From assembly GCA_024409145.1 (NCBI GenBank), contig JAKSUF010000001.1, positions 1 through 29,239 on the forward strand: a stretch of 29,239 bases of DNA. Reading direction: 5' to 3'. Shown one piece after another: positions 1 to 8,151 of this stretch. Each line of letters begins with the position of its first letter. Within the stretch, counting starts at the first letter, position 1. The translations under genes were made by a program, and so were the position numbers. The notes below the pieces were generated by a model. That model worked only from the letters and a program-made list of their open reading frames with translations, did no database searches and had not been told where the DNA came from. Origin of the DNA: an archaeon (lineage in GTDB: Archaea > Methanobacteriota > Methanobacteria > Methanobacteriales > Methanobacteriaceae).

Positions 1-504
1 ATAATTCCAATACTCTTTGCCATCATCGTTTTTATAATACATAACTATATGTTTTCCATAATTTTTAATACAATCAGGACATTTACTTTTATCAACATTA
101 GCATAATTATAAATAACAACGATTTTTTTGATTAACCCATTTTGATAATCTTTAATAGCCATTTCACATTCATATTCAATGTAACTTCTATAATCAATGT
201 TATTGCCCTTACAGCAACGCTGATTATATGAATTATAACTTTTGCAAAATTGACATCCGCCTTTTGTTAAAATTTTTGTTTGTTTTCCAACAATTAAAAC
301 AAATGTTTTAGAAACATTTAATCTTCTTCTAAGAGAAGCTTTAATACTGCATAATTGGTCATCATCTGAGGCTTGAGTATATTCGTGAGCATCAACAAAA
401 TCTAGATTTAATCTGTTATTGTTTTTCCATTCATACAATTTATCAATGGCTTCTTTGTCGCCGGTCCAATCACCAGCAATATATGTTTTGGTACGATATT
501 CCAT
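1..504 (-). CDS. thsB: ThsB-like TIR-like protein (DUF1863/MTH538 type), 3' end outside window
   Basis: Partial gene: 168 codons are visible and the stop lies beyond base 1. The first 75 residues have the layout of the Thoeris ThsB/MTH538 TIR-like fold: a beta strand (KTYIAGDW), a helix, an acidic FVDAHEY segment, then SIKASLRRRL before the hydrophobic strand TFVLIVG. The later EYECEMAIK (around residue 112) is where TIR-like proteins carry the conserved glutamate. Cysteine pairs occur near residues 84/87, 97/98 and 142/145 and may bind zinc. The start at 504 is preferred because an AAAGGA lies 10 bases upstream; an in-frame ATG at 513 is too close to that site. It follows the Macro effector gene after 16 bases, so it is the last visible gene of the Thoeris-like operon. 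The family call is fairly firm; NADase activity is inferred. Confidence 0.7.
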   Translation of the reverse strand, partial: MEYRTKTYIAGDWTGDKEAIDKLYEWKNNNRLNLDFVDAHEYTQASDDDQLCSIKASLRRRLNVSKTFVLIVGKQTKILTKGGCQFCKSYNSYNQRCCKGNNIDYRSYIEYECEMAIKDYQNGLIKKIVVIYNYANVDKSKCPDCIKNYGKHIVMYYKNDDGKEYWNY

Positions 505-520
505 ATTTCTCATTTCCTTT

Positions 521-1426
521 CTATTCAAATATAGACACCTTGTCCTTATCTTTATCATAAACAACCAAATTTATTTTCCCAGTAATTATTGAATCGCTAG
601 TCAAAATTGTTGTTTTCATAAGTTTAAATGATTGTTTATGAGTTAATTGAGATCTAGAATTACCAGTGCCAAAAAGAGGGATGAAAATTTCATCAGATTG
701 TCCCTTGCTAACATAAAATGAAATCAATGACTCCAAGCTTTCTCTAATATCTTTTCTTAAAGCATGGGCATTATTAGACTTATCAAATTTAGAAATTGCA
801 ACTAAATAATACTTTGTATTATTAGAACCATCAATAATAGCTGTTGTTCCAAGTTCATAACTTTTTAAATTTCCTCTTGGTTTTTCGGTTTTTGTATAAA
901 TTACTTTTGGTTTATAACCATTTAATTCTAAATTAGCCTGTATTCTTTCATTTAATTCTTCAGGAGTAATATTTTCTTCCTTACAAAATCTGTTAATCCA
1001 TTTGCCATGATTAGTATTTGGTGAAACTAAAGGATTTTTAATAGTCTCCGAAGATTCTTCAACTATTGTTTCAAATGTATCATTAACTTGAATTACAACA
1101 ATTTTTGATTCTTCCTTTTTGTTTTTAAAACCAATCTTAAAAATGTCGCCATACATAGCAAATACTTTATTATTTCCTTTAGCCCATATTTTCTTTGTTT
1201 TCTTACAAAGAATGACAAATGCACTAGCAACTATAGAGCTCAACAATGTTCCAATTAAAAGCCAAATTCTTGGTTTTGTGTCATTAATACACAAATCATT
1301 CCAGTCAAAAAATAATAAACCAATACTTAAAAACGAAAAACAGCCTCCTGCTATTACTAAAAATAATTTAAAAATTGCTAAGAAATTGTTTTTTAATTTA
1401 CCAAAAATATATTTGAAGCGTTTCAT
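521..1426 (-). CDS. thsA: Two-TM Macro-domain effector, type II Thoeris ThsA-like (DUF6430-like)
   Basis: The 301-residue protein has two transmembrane helices (about residues 16-40 and 54-73). A cytosolic domain follows with Macro-like signatures: KVFAMYGDIFKIG near residue 90, IVVIQVNDTFET near 110, an NHGKWI segment, and IFIPLFGTGNSRSQL near 260, which resembles the phosphate-binding loop of Macro folds. In type II Thoeris the effector is a TM-Macro protein that binds an ADP-ribose-type signal made by TIR proteins and damages the membrane. An upstream in-frame ATG at 1495 would run back into the preceding gene. ATG 1426 lies one base after that gene's stop and begins a basic pre-TM segment, so I chose it. 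It sits between two ThsB-like genes in one minus-strand operon. The domain call is strong; the ligand is inferred. Confidence 0.75.
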   Translation of the reverse strand: MKRFKYIFGKLKNNFLAIFKLFLVIAGGCFSFLSIGLLFFDWNDLCINDTKPRIWLLIGTLLSSIVASAFVILCKKTKKIWAKGNNKVFAMYGDIFKIGFKNKKEESKIVVIQVNDTFETIVEESSETIKNPLVSPNTNHGKWINRFCKEENITPEELNERIQANLELNGYKPKVIYTKTEKPRGNLKSYELGTTAIIDGSNNTKYYLVAISKFDKSNNAHALRKDIRESLESLISFYVSKGQSDEIFIPLFGTGNSRSQLTHKQSFKLMKTTILTSDSIITGKINLVVYDKDKDKVSIFE

Positions 1427-1427
1427 A

Positions 1428-2066
1428 TTAAATAAATTTATCCACCCTAACATGCTCTGCAATTTTTTGATTGCGCTTATTAAAAGCCTCATCAATATAT
1501 TTTTTAGGATCTTTTATAAATTCATCCCAACTAACTAATACAGCATATCTACCATCCTCGCTGTAATGATCGCATTCGTCTGATTCCGGAATTAAATAAT
1601 AATTGTTGTGAAATTCTTTAATTACTGTTGAATCATTTATAACAACACTATTTATCACGCCTTTACAATGAGGGCATACATACTGCCCACAATAAACTTT
1701 ATTAATCATTGATGGAAGAACAATACCAAGCAGACCGTTGCGAGTATCTTCGCTTCCACGTCTTCTTAAAGATGCTCTAATTTCATTTCTAATAATAATT
1801 TGGCTATCAAGCCCCTTTATTTTATCTAATGGATCTCTGTAATTTTCATAACTTTTATCGCCAATTAAGAAAATTGTAACAGTAGTGTCTACTAAGTATT
1901 CACTATGTATTTTGTTCATAATCACATCAGGATCATCTGAATGGATTTTTTCTTGTTGAGATTTGTCGATAAAAACAGAATCAGCAAAAAGTTTAACAAT
2001 TTCATTCTTATAGAATTCATCTTCAAACTTATAACTTATATAGCATCTATGTCTTTCGTCACTCAT
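1428..2066 (-). CDS. thsB: ThsB-like TIR-like protein (DUF1863/MTH538 type)
   Basis: This 212-residue protein opens with RHRCYISYKFEDE, the typical first strand and loop of the MTH538/ThsB TIR-like family. It continues with a FIDKSQ segment, VTIFLIGDKSYE, the RNEIRASLRRRG helix and GIVLPSM. Glu95 in NEIRASL is the likely counterpart of the catalytic glutamate. An extra CPHC (131-134) and ECDH (164-167) resemble a small zinc site. In Thoeris such proteins sense infection and convert NAD+ into a nucleotide signal for the ThsA effector. Its ATG overlaps the TGA stop of the TIR gene upstream (ATGA), and its stop is one base from the Macro effector start, so the three are translationally coupled. 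The family call is confident; the triggering phage component cannot be seen. Confidence 0.78.
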   Translation of the reverse strand: MSDERHRCYISYKFEDEFYKNEIVKLFADSVFIDKSQQEKIHSDDPDVIMNKIHSEYLVDTTVTIFLIGDKSYENYRDPLDKIKGLDSQIIIRNEIRASLRRRGSEDTRNGLLGIVLPSMINKVYCGQYVCPHCKGVINSVVINDSTVIKEFHNNYYLIPESDECDHYSEDGRYAVLVSWDEFIKDPKKYIDEAFNKRNQKIAEHVRVDKFI

Positions 2067-2785
2067 AAAGATTTTAAAGCCTCATATTTGTTAGTTTGTT
2101 TGTCTATTAATTGTTTCAAAACTATTAATTTTGAATTGTTCAATTGAGCGAAATTGCTAGTATCGATCTTATAAAAAATTGGTATTGGTTCCTTTTCAAA
2201 ATGAGCAAATTCTTCATTTAGATTTTGCTCATGCCAAATAATATTTCTAGCAAAAATAATCTCTTCATAAATCCACGGTGATTCAAGTGATTTTACAAGA
2301 TTTTCATTATTGTTTATTGAATTATCCAAATTTAATACTAATAAATATTTGCTATGAACAATTTGAGTAAATAATGCAGAAGATAGCATTGCGTGGACGT
2401 GAGAGGTTGATCGATTTCTTTTTGATGAATCGAAATTATTTGGATTGCTTTCCATTCTGCAATACTTTTTATCAATATCATTTAGAACCGCATCGCATGA
2501 TCCCCAAACTCTTTCGTCAATAAAAGTTGTAAAGCCTAGTTTTTCTAAAAATTGACATAACTTTTCTGCAATAATTTTGTCTTTATGATTATGAGAAACG
2601 AAAAAATCAACATCATTGATCGGAAATAATGCATCACTTAAGTCTGTTCCATCAATTTTTGTTCTATTAATTATACTATTTATACCGGAATTAAATGTTT
2701 GATATTTTACCAAATCAAGTGCTCCGGTCATACCACTAAGTATGCTATCGTTAATATTTAGGTTTAAAGAATAAATTTTTTCCAT
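2063..2785 (-). CDS. TIR-domain protein, probable additional Thoeris NADase/sensor
   Basis: The 240-residue protein has about 57 leading residues of unknown role and then a bacterial TIR domain. DFFVSHNHKDK (about 60-70) is strand A with its loop; FIDERVWGSCDAVLNDIDKKYC is the BB-loop region; LLVLNLDNS is strand D; SPWIYEEI (169-176) carries Glu175, the expected NADase catalytic residue. It is a different TIR subfamily from its two DUF1863-type neighbours. It starts 12 bases after the tagD-like gene without a clear Shine-Dalgarno and overlaps the next gene by four bases. The neighbours point to a second or third signal-producing TIR feeding the same Macro effector. It could also act alone by depleting NAD+. 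The domain call is strong. Confidence 0.8.
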   Translation of the reverse strand: MEKIYSLNLNINDSILSGMTGALDLVKYQTFNSGINSIINRTKIDGTDLSDALFPINDVDFFVSHNHKDKIIAEKLCQFLEKLGFTTFIDERVWGSCDAVLNDIDKKYCRMESNPNNFDSSKRNRSTSHVHAMLSSALFTQIVHSKYLLVLNLDNSINNNENLVKSLESPWIYEEIIFARNIIWHEQNLNEEFAHFEKEPIPIFYKIDTSNFAQLNNSKLIVLKQLIDKQTNKYEALKSL

Positions 2786-2797
2786 AGTATGTTCTTT

Positions 2798-3214
2798 TTA
2801 TTTTTTAGCATCATTTCTAATTTGTGTTGTAGATATTCCTTGAGTGTGCTTTAAAAACACAACTTTAACATCTACTTTTGATAAGTCTTCAATAACTTTA
2901 TTATACATATCAGAGTTTTTCCAATCATCACCGTGGAAGAGAATATCGTAATGAAGTTCATTCCAAGCTTCTAATTTATCCATGTTCTTTTGTGGAACTA
3001 CTTTATCAACATACTTAATTGCCTCAACAATGGCTGCGCGTTGTTCATATGGAATTACGGGAGTTTTATGCTTATATTGTTGGACATTTTCATCTGTTGA
3101 AACACCAACAATTAAATAATCACAATGTTCCTTTGCTTGTTTCAAAATATTAAGATGACCTATGTGAAATAAATCAAACACGCCTGTTGTATAACCAATG
3201 ATTTTCTTTTTCAT
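2798..3214 (-). CDS. tagD: Glycerol-3-phosphate cytidylyltransferase (TagD-like)
   Basis: The 138-residue cytidylyltransferase has GYTTGVFDLFHIGHLN at its N terminus, with the HxGH nucleotide-binding motif at 17-20. Near the C terminus is GISTTQIR (126-133), the ISTT signature of this family. Its length is close to the usual ~130 residues of TagD. It makes CDP-glycerol from CTP and glycerol-3-phosphate in the cytosol. A CDP-glycerol glycerophosphotransferase domain is encoded at 14890-16797, so enzyme and user are in the same locus. It starts 7 bases after the preceding stop, within a minus-strand operon. Related cytidylyltransferases activate other alcohol phosphates, so the substrate is likely but not proven. 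Confidence 0.85.
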   Translation of the reverse strand: MKKKIIGYTTGVFDLFHIGHLNILKQAKEHCDYLIVGVSTDENVQQYKHKTPVIPYEQRAAIVEAIKYVDKVVPQKNMDKLEAWNELHYDILFHGDDWKNSDMYNKVIEDLSKVDVKVVFLKHTQGISTTQIRNDAKK

Positions 3215-3221
3215 AACATTC

Positions 3222-4403
3222 TTATTTTATCTTTTTTATTTTATAAGTAAAACCAATTTCATACTTATTATGTTTGAAAACATTGAGTAATCTTTTAAAT
3301 AGATTTTTAACTTTTATTTTTTCTTTTTGTTTTTTATAAGACTCTAATTCATTTTGAATAATTGAAATTTCTCCAAATCTTTTTATTTCTGCTAATGATC
3401 TGCTCGAAGGGTTGCCATAGTAACCTTTATTTAATTTTGTGGTCGAATCATAATCCACTAAATCTAAATGGTTAAAAACATTTTGTAATATTTCGCTACC
3501 TTTAGAAGTATTCGCAATAATTAAGGATTTATGAAAGCTATCTTTTTTAAATCCCCAGAAATCACCTAGAGTTATATCAGAGGCTCTGTTTTTTGATCTA
3601 AATTGACAATTGTAGCAACTTTCTCTATATCCTTTACCGCTTTGAAACATTTTGTAATAAGGAAAATAATCATATTCACCATAACAAACCTTTGTTTTAC
3701 TTCTCTTTTCAAATTCAAACTTAAAGAGTTTATTATTTTTATTTGCCCCTTGATTATGTCTGAAATCAAAATCTTTAATTTTACAATCTAGAAAACTTTC
3801 AACAGCTTTTATTGATTGATCGAATGCCCATTGATTTGAAATACCTCTACAAATAATATCAATCAAAAATAGATTTGATGGTCTTTTAACAAACATATTT
3901 GCAACCGCAGCACATTGACATGGGGTTCCAGAAAATAAAACGTTTGTTCCATTTTCAACATCGACCTTAATTTCTTCATAAACACGAGTATTTATTTCTG
4001 ATTGAATATATTTGCTTTTTAAAACTTTATCTAAATTTACAACATTATCTATACGGATATGATGAACCTTTAAATTGTCCCAGGCGGCACCATAGACAAC
4101 TCCATTATTTAAAAGAAAATATTTAGCGATTGCTTGAAATGCTCCACCACTTGATGATTTTAATAAATCGCTAATAGGCTGCATTTGATAACAATAAGCA
4201 TCACTTTTACCTATCTTAAATTCTTTTAAAGTTGGGCAGCTTTTTAAACACAAACCACAATTAATACATTCATCACTATTAATTTCTGGATATTTAAAAT
4301 GATCAGAAGCTCTTTCATTTAACTGAATGCAATGTTTTGGGCACACAAAAGAACACAAACCACATCCAGTACATTTATTTACAACTTCTAAAATATTACT
4401 CAT
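3222..4403 (-). CDS. Ferredoxin-like / F420 hydrogenase beta-subunit-type oxidoreductase of polysaccharide loci
   Basis: The 393-residue protein begins with two 4Fe-4S motifs: Cys11, 14, 17 and 21, and Cys46, 49, 52 and 56. After these comes the coenzyme F420 hydrogenase/dehydrogenase beta-subunit type fold: SSGGAFQAIAKYFL, GTPCQCAAV, a RGISNQWAF segment, ESCYNCQFR and DITLGDFWG. Proteins of this family are frequent in capsule and exopolysaccharide loci of Bacillota and Bacteroidota, often near pyruvyl transferases. Their reaction there is uncertain and they need not use F420. Its ATG shares one base with the stop of the LicD gene (TAATG), so the two are coupled. The family is well supported; the function in the pathway is unknown. 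Confidence 0.8.
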   Translation of the reverse strand: MSNILEVVNKCTGCGLCSFVCPKHCIQLNERASDHFKYPEINSDECINCGLCLKSCPTLKEFKIGKSDAYCYQMQPISDLLKSSSGGAFQAIAKYFLLNNGVVYGAAWDNLKVHHIRIDNVVNLDKVLKSKYIQSEINTRVYEEIKVDVENGTNVLFSGTPCQCAAVANMFVKRPSNLFLIDIICRGISNQWAFDQSIKAVESFLDCKIKDFDFRHNQGANKNNKLFKFEFEKRSKTKVCYGEYDYFPYYKMFQSGKGYRESCYNCQFRSKNRASDITLGDFWGFKKDSFHKSLIIANTSKGSEILQNVFNHLDLVDYDSTTKLNKGYYGNPSSRSLAEIKRFGEISIIQNELESYKKQKEKIKVKNLFKRLLNVFKHNKYEIGFTYKIKKIK

Positions 4404-5173
4404 TATTTTTCAATTAAAGATTCATCTAGGTAGAAACGTCTATAACTTACAATTCCGAAATCTTTTGGGGTCATATAATCAGGGCCATACCAAGTTAGTA
4501 AATAATGCTCAGGATTTTCAAAAACTGGGCAATCATAACCATTAAATTTTAAATTAACAAAACTTGTAGGATATTTCATCTTTTGGATATAAGGATGATG
4601 CATAACTAACAAACAGTCGCCTTTATTTTTAATTTTATTAAATGAACGCATCAATGATTTGTTAATGCGTGGATAACCTGGAAGAAATTTATGATATATG
4701 TTTTTAAGAATATTTCTTACGCTATTATTTTTAACATTGTCTGTCTTTTTGTTCATTTTATCATGAAGTTTAACAAGTTTATGTGTAAAACCTTCAAGAT
4801 ATTTTTCTTCAGTGGATACATACGGAAATATATCAAAATATGCAACATATGGTGTTTCTTTAGATTTTTGAATAAACATATTTTTAATATAAACACGAGT
4901 TACACCAAAAAACAAACTGTTACTTTTGAATGTTTTATAGTAAAAACAATCAGGAAGTTCATTTTGCAAGCTCTCGAGTTTATCGGACATTTCTAGAGGC
5001 ATGACAATATCAATATCACAATCCCATTTAATCATTCCGCCTTCTCGATATGCGCCAAGCATAGTACCATGATCAAGACCAAAAACAATGTCATGTTTCT
5101 TGAGAAAATCCAATAAAATACCAAAATATTTTAAATAATGAACTTTAAATTCTTCTAAACTGCACTCAACCAT
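4403..5173 (-). CDS. LicD-family phosphotransferase
   Basis: A 256-residue LicD-type protein. The signature GTMLGAYREGG is followed by WDCDIDIVM, whose aspartates (51, 53, 55) fit the nucleotidyltransferase-fold metal site. Further family features are the YFDIFPY strand and the WYGPDYMTP segment near the C terminus. LicD proteins attach phosphate-linked groups such as phosphocholine to teichoic acids or capsules, working at the inner face of the membrane. The reading frame is open upstream to 5239, but a strong AAAGGAG seven bases before ATG 5173 decides the start. No choline kinase or choline cytidylyltransferase is visible nearby, so a phosphocholine substrate is not supported. Confidence 0.82.
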   Translation of the reverse strand: MVECSLEEFKVHYLKYFGILLDFLKKHDIVFGLDHGTMLGAYREGGMIKWDCDIDIVMPLEMSDKLESLQNELPDCFYYKTFKSNSLFFGVTRVYIKNMFIQKSKETPYVAYFDIFPYVSTEEKYLEGFTHKLVKLHDKMNKKTDNVKNNSVRNILKNIYHKFLPGYPRINKSLMRSFNKIKNKGDCLLVMHHPYIQKMKYPTSFVNLKFNGYDCPVFENPEHYLLTWYGPDYMTPKDFGIVSYRRFYLDESLIEK

Positions 5174-5180
5174 ATTGCAA

Positions 5181-5187
5181 CTCCTTT
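5181..5187 (-). promoter_or_regulatory. Ribosome binding site of the LicD gene
   Basis: AAAGGAG on the minus strand, seven bases before ATG 5173. It selects this ATG over the upstream in-frame codon at 5239. Confidence 0.8.
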
Positions 5188-5312
5188 TCTGTGTCCATTT
5201 CGGTTTTAGGAAATAATACGTTGTAATCAAAATCAACAATGTAATTCTGACTAACTACTCTTTATCGATTTATTAAGTTCTGCCACACCTAAGACTAAAT
5301 TATAATCTAAAA

Positions 5313-6662
5313 TTACAATTTAACAAACACAAACTCAAATGCAATTGGTTCTAAATAACTAACCTTAATTTTTGATTCGTAGAAAATAAGTGAAAGTATA
5401 GAGTCTTCGAGATAAGAGAAATCAAATCTTAATGATAGATTAGTGTTCCAATATTCCAAATAATTATAATGACTTGCAAAATCTGTTAATACTTCATCTA
5501 AACAACTTCTTATAAAGACCGATATTGGATCATACACAGTAAATTTGCATCCACCGCATTCAACATTAACGCCAGTCCATAAAATAAGTACTAATTCATT
5601 AAAATCGTCGGATATTTCAGATTTAATATCAAAATCAATCTCATATCCATTAATAGAGAGCACTACTCTATAAATAAAGTTACCAGATTCAACATAAGCA
5701 TATACATCAGTTACACCTAATAAACATTTGTTATCAGTGAAACTATGTTCATGTGTTTCCTTATCTAATACTTTAATGCTGTTATAGATAAGTCTATTTA
5801 ACTCTCCAAGTGTAAATAAACACGCTACTTTTGATTCTCCAGATGGTATTGAATCTAAAAAGTCTTCAGTAATAGAAGATTCGACTCTTTCTTTTAAATC
5901 CATTACTTCTTCACTTCTATTTGGATTTCGATTATTACTTCTAAAAGGAGAGAAGTCTATATCAAATCCAAATAGAGAATCTCCAGTAGGCTTAATAACT
6001 TCTGGTTTAGAATCAATCAATTCTCTTAATATATCCATTCGACCACCGCTTGGAAAATATTTCATAAAAGACACTGGATCAACAATTATTCTTTGAACGT
6101 CTTTAGAATATGAAATTCGCAACAATGAATATTTACTTAGTTTAGAAAAGAATTCTTCATTTAAGAAAGTATCTTTTATAAATGGAAGTTTTCCCATTGA
6201 TACTTTACTTATTTGGATAACCACTAAATTATCCGTGGTTACTCCTTCTATTAAAGCATCAATTACTACTCTAGTTTCTACCAAAAGTTTTGGTTTTAGG
6301 TCTACACAGAAATAATGGTGGTCATCTTTAGATTCGTAATAAATACTTTCAGCGTTTTCAGGAAGGACATCATTTGATGCATTCTTTAGCATTTGATTAA
6401 TATCTTGATCAGAAAGCCTAAATGAAAACTTACCTGTATCCTTTGTATTAGAGAATGGATCAATCATGTTCTTCTCTATCAAAGATATATTCTCATTATT
6501 GCTATATGCATTAGGATTTCTGTTCTTATCTTTATGCGTTACAAGATAAGTTATGTATGTAGCGGTTAGCAAAACCACTACTAAGCATAAGAAAAGTGTT
6601 ATTAATACTTTTAATTTATGCTTAAAAGGGTGATTTTCTTTTTCTTCCTTATAGTTTTTCAT
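5313..6662 (-). CDS. Unknown membrane-anchored extracytoplasmic protein
   Basis: I do not recognise this 449-residue protein. A basic N terminus, one transmembrane helix (about 16-39) and no signal-peptidase site suggest a bitopic protein with a large outer domain. The outer part seems to repeat one layout twice. FSFRLSDQDINQML near residue 80 is followed by a strand-rich YFCVDLKPKL region. CLFTLGELNRLIYNS near 285 is followed by YRVVLSINGYEIDFD. This xxLxxxxIN(Q/R)L(I/M) pattern is loosely like YpmS/DUF2140 lipid-binding-like proteins, but I do not press that. It starts six bases after the GT32 stop with no obvious Shine-Dalgarno, so they are probably co-transcribed. The rest of the locus gives no direct clue to its role. 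Confidence 0.75.
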   Translation of the reverse strand: MKNYKEEKENHPFKHKLKVLITLFLCLVVVLLTATYITYLVTHKDKNRNPNAYSNNENISLIEKNMIDPFSNTKDTGKFSFRLSDQDINQMLKNASNDVLPENAESIYYESKDDHHYFCVDLKPKLLVETRVVIDALIEGVTTDNLVVIQISKVSMGKLPFIKDTFLNEEFFSKLSKYSLLRISYSKDVQRIIVDPVSFMKYFPSGGRMDILRELIDSKPEVIKPTGDSLFGFDIDFSPFRSNNRNPNRSEEVMDLKERVESSITEDFLDSIPSGESKVACLFTLGELNRLIYNSIKVLDKETHEHSFTDNKCLLGVTDVYAYVESGNFIYRVVLSINGYEIDFDIKSEISDDFNELVLILWTGVNVECGGCKFTVYDPISVFIRSCLDEVLTDFASHYNYLEYWNTNLSLRFDFSYLEDSILSLIFYESKIKVSYLEPIAFEFVFVKL

Positions 6663-6668
6663 TTTTAG

Positions 6669-7400
6669 TTATTTTAATCCGAAAAGTTTTTTAGTTTTAG
6701 CTTTTAATGTATAGGCGTTTTTAGTGCCGATAACAAAACATAAGAATCTGAATAACTGAAGTTTTATAAAGTTATTTTTATTAGCTGGCTTCCAAGATCC
6801 AATATATAAATGAATAAACAGTGTATCTTTTGTTTGAAATTTAGACTTATCCCAGTTCCATCTTTTAGGCATAAAATAGGAGGAATCGAATAATAAAAAT
6901 TCTCCTAAATTATAGTTTTTGTCTTCTGGTTTTGATTTAATTTCTTTATAAGCAAAAGCATCCAAAAAACTATTAAGATGCTCCTTAATTGGGAAATTAT
7001 CAAGCGATTCGAATTGGGAAATTAATGACTTCATTAAGTTTGTTTTTTTGGAACACTTAATTAAGGCGCATTGCATTTGACCTTTACCTTGCATACACAA
7101 AACATTGTTTTCTAAAAATTCTTTTGTTGGTTTTTTTATAGCCTTCATATCAGTGTCCAGATATAGACCACCAAAATTATATAAAGCATAACATCTTACA
7201 TAATCAGCAACAAAAGCATATTTTTTAATCCTGTATGATTCTTTTACATAGTAACAAGAATTTTCAATATCAAAATTACTTTCGTTCCATTCTTTTATTT
7301 CCCAATCAGGATAATATTTTTTCCATGACCTAATACATTTTCTGATTGCTCTTGGTTTTTTACCGTTTCCGAACCAACAATAATGAATAATTTTCTCCAT
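6669..7400 (-). CDS. Glycosyltransferase, GT32-like (DXD sugar transferase)
   Basis: The 243-residue protein starts IIHYCWFGNGKKP and continues with CIRSWKKYYPDWEI, the usual opening of GT32 capsule enzymes related to Och1. The core YAFVADYVRCYALYNFGG is followed by LYLDTDM, where Asp82-Thr-Asp84 is the DXD motif that holds the metal and nucleotide sugar. It is cytosolic or membrane-peripheral and adds one sugar to the repeat unit. It is the first gene of its minus-strand unit, 91 bases from a divergent gene, with an extended -10 box about 25 bases upstream. The donor and acceptor cannot be told from sequence. Confidence 0.85.
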   Translation of the reverse strand: MEKIIHYCWFGNGKKPRAIRKCIRSWKKYYPDWEIKEWNESNFDIENSCYYVKESYRIKKYAFVADYVRCYALYNFGGLYLDTDMKAIKKPTKEFLENNVLCMQGKGQMQCALIKCSKKTNLMKSLISQFESLDNFPIKEHLNSFLDAFAYKEIKSKPEDKNYNLGEFLLFDSSYFMPKRWNWDKSKFQTKDTLFIHLYIGSWKPANKNNFIKLQLFRFLCFVIGTKNAYTLKAKTKKLFGLK

Positions 7401-7421
7401 AACTAAATTTCTATTGTAAAT

Positions 7422-7430
7422 ATAATACCA
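7422..7430 (-). promoter_or_regulatory. Candidate extended -10 promoter of the GT32 operon
   Basis: TGGTATTAT on the minus strand fits an extended -10 (TGn then TATTAT). It predicts a leader of about 15 bases before ATG 7400. No convincing -35 is seen. Confidence 0.4.
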
Positions 7431-7456
7431 AATTATTATTCAAAAAAATAAAAATA

Positions 7457-7485
7457 TTGATAAATATTTCAAATTAGAAAATAAT
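7457..7485 (+). promoter_or_regulatory. Candidate promoter of the DUF1919 gene, leaderless layout
   Basis: TTGATA (7457-7462), a 17-base spacer and AATAAT (7480-7485). ATG 7492 is only six bases after the -10, so the transcript would begin at or next to the start codon. No Shine-Dalgarno is present. Confidence 0.5.
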
Positions 7486-7491
7486 AATTCT

Positions 7492-8151
7492 ATGAGAAAA
7501 TTAATTAATTTTGCTGAACGCATATTTGAATCGTTACGCAATAAGATATTGAGACTTAGAATTAAAAATAAAAATTTTACAATCATTTCAAGAGATTGTT
7601 TGGGTGGCTATATTTATCATAAACTCGGAATGAAATTTCTATCGCCAACAATAAATTTATTTATGAATGCTGATGATTTTGCATATTTTTGTTGCTACCT
7701 TGAAGAATATATTAAAAATGCTGAATTGGTTTTTGAAAAAATAGGAAATATTGTTGGAAAAGATTTCCCAATATGTCTATTAAAACCTAATAATAAAGAC
7801 CTACCTGACTTAGAAATAAATTTTAATCACTACTCAACTTTTGAAGAGGCTAAAACAAAATGGTTAGAAAGATCGCAAAGAATAAATTGGGATAACATTT
7901 ATATAATTAATGATTTAGCTCACGATCATGTTGAATGCTACTTCAAAAAAGAATCGGTTGAAATTTTTAATAATGCAAAATATAAGAAAATAGTGTTATG
8001 TACAAAACCACTAGGATATAACAATGAATTTATTATCAAGGAACCAAAAGGAATTGATTATCCTTTTATGATTAGAATTAAAAATAAATTAACAAGAAAA
8101 CAATATTTCGAGAAATTTAATTATATTAAGTGGTTAAATAATAAGCAATAA
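7492..8151 (+). CDS. DUF1919-family exopolysaccharide protein
   Basis: The 219-residue protein matches the DUF1919 pattern of exopolysaccharide loci. FTIISRDCLGGYIYHKLGMKFLSPTINLF in the first third is the hallmark and is followed by NADDFAYFCCYLEEY. Later come an IINDLAHDH segment and a VLCTKPLGY strand that suggest a transferase-like alpha/beta fold. The reaction of this family is not established; it probably modifies or transfers a glycan unit. It is a single plus-strand gene in a minus-strand neighbourhood. Its last 18 bases overlap the end of the convergent GT4 gene. It has no Shine-Dalgarno and a -10 box at the start codon. Confidence 0.78.
   Translation: MRKLINFAERIFESLRNKILRLRIKNKNFTIISRDCLGGYIYHKLGMKFLSPTINLFMNADDFAYFCCYLEEYIKNAELVFEKIGNIVGKDFPICLLKPNNKDLPDLEINFNHYSTFEEAKTKWLERSQRINWDNIYIINDLAHDHVECYFKKESVEIFNNAKYKKIVLCTKPLGYNNEFIIKEPKGIDYPFMIRIKNKLTRKQYFEKFNYIKWLNNKQ

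Noticed and set aside
5240..5312. A short minus-strand reading frame (ending in AELNKSIKSS) between the unknown protein gene and the LicD gene, perhaps a gene remnant
   Set aside because: Only about 22 open codons, no start or Shine-Dalgarno, and no family recognised. It is probably chance in AT-rich DNA.
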